Assembly: GCA_945871065.1 (NCBI GenBank)
Contig: CAMBUL010000028.1
Coordinates: 1-32,090 of the forward strand
DNA from: Chthoniobacter flavus
Lineage (GTDB): Bacteria; Verrucomicrobiota; Verrucomicrobiia; Chthoniobacterales; JACTMZ01
Direction of reading: 5' to 3'
Length of the DNA: 32,090 bases
Shown here: one piece after another, positions 15,459-24,110 of the stretch
Layout of the letters: the number at the start of each line of letters is the position of its first letter
How positions within the stretch are numbered: position 1 is the stretch's first letter
Made by a program: the position numbers and the translations under genes
The notes under the pieces: generated by a model
The model's input: only the letters and a program-made list of their open reading frames with translations
Databases searched by the model: none
Told to the model about the DNA's origin: nothing

Positions 15459-16991
15459 TTACTTGTAGAATTGGGCAAACTCGTCGAAGGCGGCCTTCAG
15501 ATCGGCACCTAGCGCGTCATCGATCGCCTTCTTCGTGCGGATACTCTCGAGGAGGGAGGCTTTGCGCGTCTCGAGGAATTCCTGCTGCTTGGCTTGGAAG
15601 TCTTTGATTTTTTCGACCTCCACTTTGTCCATGTAGCCTTGCTGCATGGCGTAAAGCACCGCGGCCTGCATTTCGACCGGCAGCGGCTGGTATTGTTGCT
15701 GCTTGAAAAGTTCGACAATACGGCGTCCGCGCTCGAGGAGGCCTTTGGTTTTGTCGTCCAAGTCGGACCCGAACTGGGCAAAGGCCGCCATTTCACGGAA
15801 CTGGGCCAGCTCTCCCTTGATCTTGCCGGCCACCTGCTTGATCGCCTTGATTTGCGCGGCGGAACCGACGCGGCTGACCGACAGGCCCACGTTGATGGCC
15901 GGCCGAATGCCTTGGTAAAACAAATCGCCCTCAAGATAGATCTGGCCGTCGGTGATGGAAATGACGTTGGTCGGAATGTAGGCCGAGACGTCGCCGGCCT
16001 GCGTTTCGATGATAGGCAAAGCGGTGAGTGATCCCCCGCCCGCCTCTTCACTCAAACGCGCGCTGCGTTCGAGCAGGCGGGAGTGGAGGTAGAAGACGTC
16101 GCCCGGATAAGCTTCGCGGCCGGACGGACGTTTGAGCAGCAGTGACACCTGACGGTAGGCCACGGCCTGCTTGGACAAGTCATCGAAAACAATGAGCGCA
16201 TCCATGCCATTGTCCATGAACCATTCGCCGATCGCCGCGCCCGCGAAGGGCGCCAGGTACTGGCTGGCCGCGTCGTCCGAGGCCGAAGCCACCACGACGA
16301 TGGTGTAAGGCATGGCACCTTCCTTTTCCAAGGTGGCAATAACCCGCGCCACGTTGGCGTTCTTTTGGCCGATCGCCACGTAAATCGAATAAAGCGGACG
16401 GAAATCTTTGTCGCCCAAGGCCTCGCCCTGCTTGTTCAGGCGGGCTTGGCTGATAATCGAGTCGATCGCCACCGTGGTCTTGCCGGTGGCGCGGTCGCCG
16501 ATGATCAGCTCACGCTGTCCGCGTCCGATCGGAATCATCGCGTCGATCGCCATGATGCCGGTCTGCACCGGTTGGGTCACGGGGCGGCGCTTGATGATGC
16601 CGGGGGCGATTTTTTCCATCGGGTAGTAGGTGGTCGCCTCGATCGGTCCCTTCCCGTCGATCGGTTCGCCGAGCGTGTTGACCACGCGGCCGAGGAGCGC
16701 TTTGCCCACCGGGACGGAAAGGAGCCGTCCGGTCGTTTTGACCTCGTCGCCCTCTTTGATGTCGCCGTAGCTGCCGAGGAGAACGACACCGACTTCGTTT
16801 TCTTCCAGGTTGAGGGCGAGGCCGAAGACGCCGCCGGGGAATTCCACCATTTCGTTGAGCATGACATTGCTCAACCCTTCGACGCGGGCGATGCCATCGC
16901 CGACTTCGCGGACTTTGCCGGTGTTGGTGTGCGCGGCGCCGGCTTGCAGGCCTTTGATCTTGGATTCGATTTCTTCAACGAGTGTGCTCAT
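15459..16991 (-). CDS. atpA: ATP synthase F1 alpha subunit
   Basis: This 510-residue subunit alternates with beta in F1 and carries regulatory nucleotide sites. Seen are the N-terminal [20 protein letters not shown], the P-loop GDRATGKT (usually GDRQTGKT, here Q to A), the [20 protein letters not shown] segment, and [20 protein letters not shown] with the conserved Arg of the arginine finger. The single Q-to-A P-loop change is in the non-catalytic subunit and should be tolerated. It lies 23 bases after atpH. Confidence 0.98.
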   Translation of the reverse strand: MSTLVEEIESKIKGLQAGAAHTNTGKVREVGDGIARVEGLSNVMLNEMVEFPGGVFGLALNLEENEVGVVLLGSYGDIKEGDEVKTTGRLLSVPVGKALLGRVVNTLGEPIDGKGPIEATTYYPMEKIAPGIIKRRPVTQPVQTGIMAIDAMIPIGRGQRELIIGDRATGKTTVAIDSIISQARLNKQGEALGDKDFRPLYSIYVAIGQKNANVARVIATLEKEGAMPYTIVVVASASDDAASQYLAPFAGAAIGEWFMDNGMDALIVFDDLSKQAVAYRQVSLLLKRPSGREAYPGDVFYLHSRLLERSARLSEEAGGGSLTALPIIETQAGDVSAYIPTNVISITDGQIYLEGDLFYQGIRPAINVGLSVSRVGSAAQIKAIKQVAGKIKGELAQFREMAAFAQFGSDLDDKTKGLLERGRRIVELFKQQQYQPLPVEMQAAVLYAMQQGYMDKVEVEKIKDFQAKQQEFLETRKASLLESIRTKKAIDDALGADLKAAFDEFAQFYK

Positions 16992-17014
16992 GGGCTTGGT
17001 TTTTTAAATGGGTT

Positions 17015-17401
17015 TCAAACGGGTAGGGCTTCGAGACGGGCGCGGACACTGCCGTCCCACACGTCACTGCCGACGCGCACGCGCAGACCGCCGATCAGGT
17101 CGGGGCGCACCGCGGTAGCAAAGGTCAGGTCGTCGCCGTGGGACCGCGTGATCTCGTCGCGGACTTCTTTCATGGCGGCTTCGGAGAGAGGCGTGGCGCT
17201 CTCGATCACCGCATGGCGGCGCTCCAACTCGAGGCGGACCAGACGCGAGAAAACCTGCAAGATGCCAAGGTAGCCGCGCGGTTGGTCCGTCGCCACTGCT
17301 TCGGCCACGGCACGGACGCGCGTCGCGTCGAGTCGTCCTCCGGTCAGACAACCGCGGAAGAGCGAACGGGCGTTTTTGCGGGCCTCGCGGGGAGATCTCA
17401 T
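17015..17401 (-). CDS. atpH: ATP synthase F1 delta subunit, short form
   Basis: This subunit links F1 to the peripheral stalk. From ATG 17401 it has 128 residues, against about 175-185 in most bacteria; a start at 17458 would overlap atpF by 32 bases and add an Arg-rich, non-homologous leader. The N-terminal region SPREARKNARSLFRGCLTGG plus PRGYLGILQVFSRLVRLELE corresponds to the alpha-helical domain in condensed form, and the C-terminus LIGGLRVRVGSDVWDGSVRA has the OSCP/delta signature. The protein therefore appears to retain the C-terminal anchor with a trimmed N-terminal domain. The family call rests on the C-terminal signature and operon position. Confidence 0.9.
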   Translation of the reverse strand: MRSPREARKNARSLFRGCLTGGRLDATRVRAVAEAVATDQPRGYLGILQVFSRLVRLELERRHAVIESATPLSEAAMKEVRDEITRSHGDDLTFATAVRPDLIGGLRVRVGSDVWDGSVRARLEALPV

Positions 17402-17426
17402 CGGCGTGGGGCAAAAGCCAGCAGCT

Positions 17427-17936
17427 TCACGCCGCGATCTCCTTGATCGTCTCGTCATTGAGACGCTTCTGGTCGTCAGCGGTGAGGATTTTGCCGGTGA
17501 CTTTCGAGGTCGTGGCGGCGACCAGGCTGACCATGGCGCTTTTCACTTCGGCCTCCATCTTGCGGCGGTCCTGTTCGATCGACTCGTGGGCTTTGCGAAT
17601 GACGCCCTCGGCCTCGCCGATCGCTTCCTGCACGCGTTTCTCGCGCACCGCTTCGGCGCTGGCCCGGGCCTCGTCGATGAGGGCTTTGGCTTCCAGGTCG
17701 GCTTGGCCGAGAATTTCCTTGTAGCGCGCGTCGGCGGCGGCCAGTTGCTGCTTGATTTTCTCGGCGTTTTCCTGCGCCTCGGCAATGCGGCGTCGGCGTT
17801 CGGCCAGCACGTTGACGATCGGGCCGAAGGCGTATTTGTTCAGCACCCAATAAACGATGATGAAGATGATCGTCTGGGCGATGAACTTCGGCCAAGTGAC
17901 GCCGAAGCTGGCTAGAAGGTCTTGGAGAACGTTCAT
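17427..17936 (-). CDS. atpF: ATP synthase F0 b subunit
   Basis: This 169-residue protein forms the peripheral stalk. One membrane helix (PKFIAQTIIFIIVYWVLNKY, about residues 16-35) is followed by a long charged coiled coil (AERRRRIAEAQENAEKIKQQ and onward) with the conserved basic start. Only one b-type gene is present, so the stalk should be a b homodimer. It lies between atpE and atpH in the standard order. Confidence 0.95.
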   Translation of the reverse strand: MNVLQDLLASFGVTWPKFIAQTIIFIIVYWVLNKYAFGPIVNVLAERRRRIAEAQENAEKIKQQLAAADARYKEILGQADLEAKALIDEARASAEAVREKRVQEAIGEAEGVIRKAHESIEQDRRKMEAEVKSAMVSLVAATTSKVTGKILTADDQKRLNDETIKEIAA

Positions 17937-17991
17937 TTGATGGAGCGGAAAGGAGGCTGCGGCCGCCCGAGCGACCGCAGCCGAGGTGGCT

Positions 17992-18234
17992 TTACTGACC
18001 CGCGAAGGCGCGGATCAGGGCATAAATGGCGATGGCTTCCGCCAACGCCATGCCAAGGATGGCGAGGGTCATCACCTTGCCGAAGGCGCCGGGATTGCGG
18101 CCGACGGCCTCCACGGCACGGCCGCCGATGAGACCGATGCCGATACCGGCCCCGGCCCCGGCCATACCGAGGGTGAAACTACCCGTGATGCCGCCCGCGG
18201 TGGCGGCGGCTTCTGCTATGAGTGAGATGATCAT
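17992..18234 (-). CDS. atpE: ATP synthase F0 c subunit
   Basis: This 80-residue double-helix proteolipid forms the rotor ring. Helix 1 is glycine-rich (AGAGAGIGIGLIGGRAVEAV), the polar loop is GRNP, and helix 2 carries the ion-binding Glu in GMALAEAIAIYAL. The residues next to that Glu are Ala and Ile rather than the Ser/Thr of Na+-type rings, and helix 1 lacks the Na+-ligand Gln, so a proton ring is inferred. It follows atpB by 74 bases. Confidence 0.96.
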   Translation of the reverse strand: MIISLIAEAAATAGGITGSFTLGMAGAGAGIGIGLIGGRAVEAVGRNPGAFGKVMTLAILGMALAEAIAIYALIRAFAGQ

Positions 18235-18308
18235 GATGTCGTGTTATGTCTTGTGTTGTTGTTGCTCCACACCGCCCACACTTTGCGCATGGTCCCGGCG
18301 GGAAAGTT

Positions 18309-19175
18309 TTAGTGCGCTTCCTCTTCGTCGTGGGTGGTCGATAAGGTAATGTAGACCGCGCAAAGCAGGGTGAAAACCATGGCCTGGAGCAGTCCGATCA
18401 GCAGTTCGAGGAAGTAAAAGGGAAGGGGAAGAATGATACTAGAAAGGTAGGCGATGAAATCCGGCAACCCAAGTTGCTTTCCGAGGGTCAGCATGGTGAC
18501 GAGGAGGTTCTCCCCGGCAAAGACATTGCCGAAGAGACGCAGCGAGAGGGAAACCGGACGAAAGGCGATGGAGACGACCTCGATCACGCCGACCATGAAA
18601 AAAATCGGCATGAGCACGATGGCCATGACGCCCTTCAGCCCGCCTTTCACCCCGAACATGTGCTTGAGGAAACCGCCCACCCCCATTTCCCCGATCGACC
18701 AGTAAAGCCAGAGCACCATGAAGACGAGCGCCATGGCCAAAGTCATGTTCAGATCGGCGGTGGTCGGACGCAAGATGGCCACTTTGAGATTATCCGCACT
18801 GATACTGTGCCAAGCCCCGACCTGCGAAGAATCGGCCGCGAAACCAATCGAACCGACGCCGGGCAAGAGCGCGAACCAGTTCGAGAACAGAATGAAAATA
18901 AACAGGGTCGCGAGCAGCGAGAAAACCTTGCTCACCATATGCGGCCCGACAATTTCCTCCACCGTGTCGTAAAGCGTCTCCACAATCGCTTCGAAGCGAT
19001 TCTGCGGACCGTCCGGCACAAGTTTGACCTCCTTCGTGGCCCGCCGGGCAAACAAAAGCACAATCCCCATGACCAACAACGAGACAAAGATCGAATTGGT
19101 CAACCAGTCAGCTGCCAAGAAAAACTTGTCGGCATAGAGCGGGATAGCGGCGGCGATCGGGAAAGAAAAGCTCAT
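18309..19175 (-). CDS. atpB: ATP synthase F0 a subunit
   Basis: This 288-residue membrane protein provides the half-channels for proton flow. Features are the EAIVETLYDTVEEIVG helix, FILFSNWFALLPGVGS, the conserved arginine region SLSLRLFGNVFAGE with the essential Arg, and the C-terminal helix LPFYFLELLIGLLQAMVFTL. I chose ATG 19175; the upstream ATG at 19217 would read through a terminator-like hairpin and add a non-homologous tail. It is the first gene of the operon. No atpI or atpZ is seen upstream. Confidence 0.94.
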   Translation of the reverse strand: MSFSFPIAAAIPLYADKFFLAADWLTNSIFVSLLVMGIVLLFARRATKEVKLVPDGPQNRFEAIVETLYDTVEEIVGPHMVSKVFSLLATLFIFILFSNWFALLPGVGSIGFAADSSQVGAWHSISADNLKVAILRPTTADLNMTLAMALVFMVLWLYWSIGEMGVGGFLKHMFGVKGGLKGVMAIVLMPIFFMVGVIEVVSIAFRPVSLSLRLFGNVFAGENLLVTMLTLGKQLGLPDFIAYLSSIILPLPFYFLELLIGLLQAMVFTLLCAVYITLSTTHDEEEAH

Positions 19176-19182
19176 CGGAGAT

Positions 19183-19210
19183 AAAAAAGCCGCAAGCGCG
19201 AACTCGCGGC
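19183..19210 (-). terminator. Terminator/attenuator-like hairpin in the atpB leader
   Basis: On the minus strand GCCGCGAG-TTCGCG-CTTGCGGC forms an 8-bp stem with one G-U pair, followed by six T (19183-19188). It ends 7 bases before the atpB ATG. It could end transcripts of the decayed symporter, or act as an attenuator or 5' stabiliser of the atp mRNA. Confidence 0.6.
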
Positions 19211-19219
19211 CGAACACTT

Positions 19220-19249
19220 CTTATAAGCTGGTCTAATAATCCGACTCAA
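19220..19249 (-). promoter_or_regulatory. Candidate promoter of the ATP synthase operon
   Basis: On the minus strand, TTGAGT (19244-19249), an 18-base spacer and TATAAG (19220-19225) form a sigma-70-like promoter. Transcription would start near 19213, so the leader would consist almost only of the hairpin and T-tract at 19183-19210. Confidence 0.55.
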
Positions 19250-19323
19250 GAGCGAATTACGCGGAGAAACACCACAAAAACCTTTGCTCCCCCGTGGCAG
19301 GACCCGCTGAGCCCAGAGCGCCC

Positions 19324-19881
19324 CTAACGACCGGAGGAGTGGGGCGGCGCTCCGCAGAACCGGGACACCCCCAGCCCGACCAAAAGGATGACCAACGTCC
19401 CCACCACCACAATCATAAAGCTGTGGAACGGGCTCTGTCATTCCGCCGGCCACGCCGCCGATCCGGGGGTGAGGGTCATCCAGAGGATAACCAGGACCCC
19501 GGCCAGCACAGCGGTGACCGCCGCCGGATTCCCCGCCCGCCGCGAGATCAGCCCGAGCAAAAACAAACCCAGCATCCCGCCGGCAAAAATCCCGGAAAGT
19601 GTCCACCAGGCATCGAGTGCCGCTTTGACCCCGATCATGGCCAGCGCCACGCCGGTGCCCAGCGCACCCCAGACCAGCGACGCCCCGTGCAGAACGCGCA
19701 TCAACTCGCGCTCACCGGCCTCCGGCCGGAAAAATCTTTGATACCAATCGGTCAACAACAGCGTGGCCACGGTCGAACTCCGCCCCGAGCGGTAAAAATA
19801 TCATCCCACCCCGAGCATGGCGGCAAAGTAAAGACCGAGCACCACCCAGTCGACCAACGGAAGCGCTGCGGTTTCTATCAT
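19324..19881 (-). pseudogene. Sodium:solute symporter (SSS family) remnant
   Basis: A single minus-strand frame keeps both ends of an SSS-family transporter but lacks its middle. The N-terminus from ATG 19881 reads MIETAALPLVDWVVLGLYFA then [19 protein letters not shown]. It joins directly to the C-terminal part [20 protein letters not shown], with [20 protein letters not shown] later. A second in-frame TGA (19438-19440) precedes QSPFHSFMIVVVGTLVILLV. Roughly 350 residues of the usual 500 or more are gone. The first TGA sits where relatives usually have Trp, and the second may do so too. The deletion plus stops makes it non-functional. Confidence 0.82.
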
Positions 19882-19904
19882 CTCAACTTTCACCCATTGC
19901 CCTT

Positions 19905-21002
19905 TTAATAAAGCTCCACCGGCGAGCGTTTCCCGTCTTCCAAGCTTTTCTCGCGCGCTTTTTCCTCGCCCAGCGTGGCCACCCGCAATTCCCAGATGTC
20001 ACGGTTGATCGCCGCAAACGCCGCAGGGGAAAATTCCGCCGCCGGGGCCAGCTTTTTCTTAAAATCCGCCACCCGCCCGAGCGAAGCCGCCAGCAGGTCC
20101 GCCGGTTGCTTCTCCAGCACGGCCCGCGCCTCATCGAGCATATCCACCCGGTGACAAATCATGAGCAAGTCGTTCCCCGCGGCCAATGCGAGCGCCAGCA
20201 TGTCCTGGAATGAGGTCGTGTCGATAATCGCCCCCATATCCAAGTCGTCGGTCATGACCAATCCGCCAAATCCCATTTCGTGCCGCAGCAGACCGTTGAT
20301 CATGGCCGGCGAAAGCGAAGCCGGACGCATCTCCGGATCGAGAGAACCGTAGTGGATGTGACCGATCATCATGCTGTCGACCAACGGCGCGAAATGACGG
20401 AACACGGCCAGCTCGTTCGCCTCCATCTCGGCCCGCGAGCGCTCGATGACCGGGAATGAATGGTGCGGATCTTCCACCGCCGCGGCGTAACCGGGAAAGT
20501 GCTTGCCGCAACTCAGAATTCCGCCGGCCCGCAGGGCGGTGTTGAATTCACCGGCCAAGGCGATGACCTGCTCGACCGTCCGGCCGTAGCAACGCCCGCG
20601 CAGCGAGTTGTCCGCCTCGTCATCGAAGGAAAGATCGAGCACCGGACAAAGATCGAGATTGAAGCCGAAAAGCCGCAGGAGTTTCGCGGTCAACTCCCCG
20701 TGCCGCCGCACCAATTCCGGGTTCCCCCGGTCGCGCAACTGCTGCGCATTGGGCGGCTCTTCGCCGATCAAACGCAAGCGCGAGACGCGGCCGCCCTCCT
20801 GATCGATGGTGATGACCGGTTCGACCGCCGAAAGATCGCGCAGATCATCAATCAACTTCCGCACCTGTTCCGGCGACTGGATGTTGCGCCCGAAGAGAAT
20901 GAACCCGCCCGGTTGCACCCGCCGCAGCATGGCCCTCGTTTCCGCATCCAATTCCGTCCCCGGCACCCCGACCAAAAGCAACTGACCAACATCGTTCGTC
21001 AT
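19905..21002 (-). CDS. nagZ: Glycoside hydrolase family 3 beta-N-acetylhexosaminidase (NagZ-like)
   Basis: This 365-residue cytosolic enzyme (no signal peptide) should remove N-acetylglucosamine from anhydromuropeptides in peptidoglycan recycling. NagZ marks are PGGFILFGRNI near the N-terminus, ITIDQEGGRVSRL, the KHFPG motif (about residues 167-171) of the flexible loop with its catalytic His downstream, and the nucleophile region LVMTDDLDMGAI. Length matches NagZ (about 340-370), not the two-domain GH3 beta-glucosidases. A weakly conserved tail of about 60 residues follows the barrel. A periplasmic role is not supported. It stands alone between the symporter remnant and recQ. Confidence 0.9.
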   Translation of the reverse strand: MTNDVGQLLLVGVPGTELDAETRAMLRRVQPGGFILFGRNIQSPEQVRKLIDDLRDLSAVEPVITIDQEGGRVSRLRLIGEEPPNAQQLRDRGNPELVRRHGELTAKLLRLFGFNLDLCPVLDLSFDDEADNSLRGRCYGRTVEQVIALAGEFNTALRAGGILSCGKHFPGYAAAVEDPHHSFPVIERSRAEMEANELAVFRHFAPLVDSMMIGHIHYGSLDPEMRPASLSPAMINGLLRHEMGFGGLVMTDDLDMGAIIDTTSFQDMLALALAAGNDLLMICHRVDMLDEARAVLEKQPADLLAASLGRVADFKKKLAPAAEFSPAAFAAINRDIWELRVATLGEEKAREKSLEDGKRSPVELY

Positions 21003-21108
21003 GAGCGTTCAAAAACCAGATCTGTCTAGGAGTGTCGAGCAGAAGAACAAGGCAGAGGAGGCGGAATTTTCCCTTTTGCTGTGATCACTGCGAGCTCTGC
21101 GCTGAGAA

Positions 21109-22956
21109 TCATCCCCCCGCAAATCGCTGCCGCGGCTTGGTCGACAACCATCCCCCAATCGCGGCAAGGAACACCTGTCCGTAATCGGACAGCTTCCGCT
21201 CCCCCACCCCCGGTACTTGCAGCAGCGCCATCTCGTCCCGCGGATACTCCCGCGCCATGTGCCGCAGCGTCGCATCGGAAAACACGACATAAGGCGGCAC
21301 GTTGCGCGACCGCGCCAACTCGGCGCGCAACTTGCGCAACACCTCGAAAAGCCCCTCGTCGCACGCCACCTCGCCGGACCGCACCCGGCGCTTCTTCGGC
21401 CCCGCCGCATCCTGCACCGGCCGGACCATCGGACGGGTCAGCGCAACCTTCTCCCGCGCCCGCAGCACCTCGATCCCGCGCTCCGTCACGCTGATCGTGG
21501 CGAATTTGTCCTCCGAAGCCTCGAGCAATCCGAGCCGCAACAATTGCCGTCCGAGGTCCACCCAATACGCCCGCGGATGTTCTTGTCCGACTCCGTAAGT
21601 GCTGACCGTCTCATGCCCCCAGCGCAGGATTTTTTCCGATTTGCCGCCGGTCAACACCTCGACCGCATGTTGCAGCCCTGTGCTGAACCCGCTCTTCTGC
21701 CGCAACCGCAACACGCAGCTGAGCAACTTCTGCACATCCGTGGTGGCATCCCATTTTTCCCGCGGGGCGAGGCACTGGTCGCACGCCCCGCAATTTTCCT
21801 CCGTCCATTCCTCCCCGAAATATCCGAGCAAGGAAACCCGCCGGCAGCGCTCATCCTCCGCGAAATGCGTCATCTTTTCCAACTGCGTCCGTGCTTCCCG
21901 TCGGGCCTGCAAATCGGTGATCTCCTCGAAAAACCGCAAATACTTGACCACGTCGCCCCGCGAATAGAGGAGCAGACAATCGGAGGGCAACCCGTCGCGC
22001 CCCGCACGTCCGGTCTCTTGATAGTAGCTCTCGACGTTCTTCGGCAGGTCGGCATGGATAACAAAGCGCACGTTGGGTTTGTTGATCCCCATGCCGAAGG
22101 CGATGGTGGCGCAAATGACCTGGATGTCGTCGCGCAGAAACCCTTCCTGGTTGCGCGCCCGTTCCTCCGCCTCGAGCCCCGCGTGGTAAGGCGCCGCTTT
22201 GATCCCCGCCTCGCAGAGGGCCGCGGCCAGCGACTCCGCCATCCGCCGCGACTGCGCGTAAACAATCCCCGCCTCATCGGACCGCTCCCGCACGAATTGC
22301 ACCACCTGCGCGGCGGCCTTGGATTTCGGGATGACCCGGTAATTCAGGTTCGGACGATTGAAGCTCGCGAGGAAAATTTCCGGGTCCCGCAATTCCAGCT
22401 GCGTACGGATGTCCTCCTGCACCCGCGGGGTGGCCGTCGCGGTGAGGGCGAGAAGCGGCAGTCCGGGGAAACGTTCGCGCACCTCGCGCAGACGCCGGTA
22501 TTCCGGACGAAAGTCGTGACCCCATTCGCTGATGCAATGCGCCTCATCGACCGCGAGGGCCTTCATCCCCCACTCCGCCAGCTTGGGCAAAAATTCCGGC
22601 AGCATGAGCCGCTCCGGCGCGAGATAAAGGAGCCGGTATTCGCCGGCATACAACTTGGCAAAACGCTTGCGGGCCTCGGCCGAATCGAGGGTCGAATTCA
22701 AAAAGGTCGCCGCCACCCCGCTCGCCGTCAACTGGTCGACCTGATCCTTCATCAAGGCGATGAGCGGCGAAACCACCACGGTTAGTCCGTCCCGCACCAA
22801 AGCCGGCAGTTGGTAACACAAGCTCTTCCCGGCCCCGGTGGGTAAAATGGCCAGCGTGTCGCGCCCCGCGAGGAATGACTCGGCGATCTCCCGCTGGTGC
22901 GGACGGAAGGTGTCGTAGCCGAAGACTTCTTTCAGCTTTTGTTCCAGCGCGGGCAT
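21109..22956 (-). CDS. recQ: ATP-dependent DNA helicase RecQ
   Basis: This 615-residue 3'-to-5' helicase acts in recombination and fork repair. The ATPase shows the FRPHQREI Q-motif region, Walker A LPTGAGKS (about residues 39-45), the DEAH box VDEAHCISEWGHDFRPEYRR, and motif VI ETGRAGRDGLPS. The zinc domain has Cys in ERCRR and ENCGACDQC. The C-terminus carries a winged-helix (RQC) region and an HRDC domain (LFEVLRKLRAELARSRNVPP). The frame is open to 23586, but the ATG at 22956 gives the family start MPALEQKLKEVFGYDTFRPH; the extension covers a repeat and is antisense to nadD. Confidence 0.96.
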   Translation of the reverse strand: MPALEQKLKEVFGYDTFRPHQREIAESFLAGRDTLAILPTGAGKSLCYQLPALVRDGLTVVVSPLIALMKDQVDQLTASGVAATFLNSTLDSAEARKRFAKLYAGEYRLLYLAPERLMLPEFLPKLAEWGMKALAVDEAHCISEWGHDFRPEYRRLREVRERFPGLPLLALTATATPRVQEDIRTQLELRDPEIFLASFNRPNLNYRVIPKSKAAAQVVQFVRERSDEAGIVYAQSRRMAESLAAALCEAGIKAAPYHAGLEAEERARNQEGFLRDDIQVICATIAFGMGINKPNVRFVIHADLPKNVESYYQETGRAGRDGLPSDCLLLYSRGDVVKYLRFFEEITDLQARREARTQLEKMTHFAEDERCRRVSLLGYFGEEWTEENCGACDQCLAPREKWDATTDVQKLLSCVLRLRQKSGFSTGLQHAVEVLTGGKSEKILRWGHETVSTYGVGQEHPRAYWVDLGRQLLRLGLLEASEDKFATISVTERGIEVLRAREKVALTRPMVRPVQDAAGPKKRRVRSGEVACDEGLFEVLRKLRAELARSRNVPPYVVFSDATLRHMAREYPRDEMALLQVPGVGERKLSDYGQVFLAAIGGWLSTKPRQRFAGG

Positions 22957-22988
22957 AAGGGAAGAGCTTCTTTGCGGCGCGCCTTTAC

Positions 22989-23130
22989 GTCGAGGTTGGA
23001 GCGGCGGTCTGCGACCACCCAAGGTAGGGCGGGGCCTCCGGACCCGCCGCGGCTGGCGACATGCACCTGGCACGTCGGGGACGCCGCGCCCTACCTGGGA
23101 TGTTGTAGACCGCCAGCACAACCCCTCGAC
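22989..23130. repeat. 142-bp fold-back repeat between recQ and nadD
   Basis: Long imperfect inverted repeat with outer arms GTCGAGG (22989-22995) and CCTCGAC (23124-23130) and inner arms GGCGGTCT...AGGTAGGGC and their complement. The core GGTAGGG...GGGCCTCCGG...CCCTACC matches the core of the element inserted in vapB (2410-2599), so this is a second member of the same family, here sitting harmlessly between divergent genes. No coding potential is seen. Confidence 0.7.
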
Positions 23131-23181
23131 TCCGGAAACAAAAAGGCCGCAAAATCCCCCGATCCTTCCTAATCTCCTGCC

Positions 23182-23742
23182 ATGCGCACCGGCATCTTCG
23201 GCGGGAGTTTCGACCCGATCCACCACGGGCACCTCATTTTGGCCCGCGCGGCGCGTGAGAAACTCGGCCTCGACCGCATTGTCTTCATCCCGGCGCATCA
23301 ATCGCCGCACAAAACGGAAGGGACACCGGCCAGCGCAGAGGACCGCCTGGCCATGATCCAGCTCGCCATCGCGGGCGAAGACGGATTCGAAGTCGCCGAC
23401 CTCGAATTGCACCGCCCGCCGCCGAGTTACACGGTGGACACCTTGCGCGAGCTCCAAACCTCCCATCCGAACGACGAATTCGTTCTCCTTATCGGCGCCG
23501 ACAATGTCTCGAAGTTCGAAACTTGGTACGAACCGGACGAAATCCGCCGCCGCGCGCAGATCGTCGTTCTCGATCGCGCCCACCACAACATTCCGGGCGA
23601 ATGGCCTGTTGTCCGCCGCCTCGTCGACCTTTCTTCCACCGACCTCCGTGCCCGGGTTTCAGCCGGCCGCAGCATCCGTTATTTGACCCCGGACGCCGTC
23701 TGCGATTACATCAAGGCGAAAGGTCTCTACCGCCCCGCGTGA
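23182..23742 (+). CDS. nadD: Nicotinate-nucleotide adenylyltransferase
   Basis: This 186-residue enzyme joins nicotinate mononucleotide to AMP in NAD synthesis (cytosol). The nucleotidylyltransferase motif GGSFDPIHHGHL is at the N-terminus, PPSYTVDTLRELQ gives the substrate region, and the C-terminal SSTDLRARVSAGRSIRYLTP holds the SxTxxR-type ATP motif. Length is normal. Its stop overlaps the rsfS start as GTGA, so the two are translationally coupled, the common nadD-rsfS pairing. Confidence 0.96.
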   Translation: MRTGIFGGSFDPIHHGHLILARAAREKLGLDRIVFIPAHQSPHKTEGTPASAEDRLAMIQLAIAGEDGFEVADLELHRPPPSYTVDTLRELQTSHPNDEFVLLIGADNVSKFETWYEPDEIRRRAQIVVLDRAHHNIPGEWPVVRRLVDLSSTDLRARVSAGRSIRYLTPDAVCDYIKAKGLYRPA

Positions 23743-24104
23743 TATCCGACTCCGAATCCATCGCCCTCGCCGCCGCCCACGCCGCGGCGGGCAAAAAAGC
23801 CGAAGACATCCGCATCCTTGATCTGCGCAAGCTCTCGAGCTTCGCCGACTACTTCGTCATTTGCACCGGGACGAGCGATCCGCACCTCAAAGCCATCGGC
23901 TCCGAGATCCGCGAAAAGCTCCGCGATGACCTCGGTCTGACCGCCCACTCGGACGGCTTACCGGCCAGCCAATGGATCGTCCTCGATTACCACGGCGTCC
24001 TCATCCACATCTTCCAAGGCGAAAAACGCGACTTTTACGATCTGGAATCCCTCTGGCGCGATGCCCCCGTCGTGCCGTTCGAGGATACGCCAGCGCCGCG
24101 CTGA
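23739..24104 (+). CDS. rsfS: Ribosomal silencing factor RsfS
   Basis: This 121-residue protein (RsfS/DUF143, formerly YbeB) binds ribosomal protein L14 and blocks subunit joining when nutrients are scarce. Family segments are EDIRILDLRKLSSFADYFVI, CTGTSDPHLKAIGSEI, and QWIVLDYHGVLIHIF followed by YDLESLWRDAP. The frame is open much further upstream, but GTG 23739, overlapping the nadD TGA by four bases, gives the expected N-terminus VISDSESIALAAAHAAAGKK. Confidence 0.95.
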   Translation: MISDSESIALAAAHAAAGKKAEDIRILDLRKLSSFADYFVICTGTSDPHLKAIGSEIREKLRDDLGLTAHSDGLPASQWIVLDYHGVLIHIFQGEKRDFYDLESLWRDAPVVPFEDTPAPR

Positions 24105-24110
24105 GCATTT

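Noticed and set aside
19324-19881. TGA recoded as Trp or selenocysteine
   Set aside because: Intact genes in the window end in TGA, no SECIS-like element is visible, and the gene also has a large deletion.
22957-23586. N-terminal extension of the RecQ frame
   Set aside because: It runs through an inverted-repeat element and antisense to nadD; RecQ homology starts at 22956.
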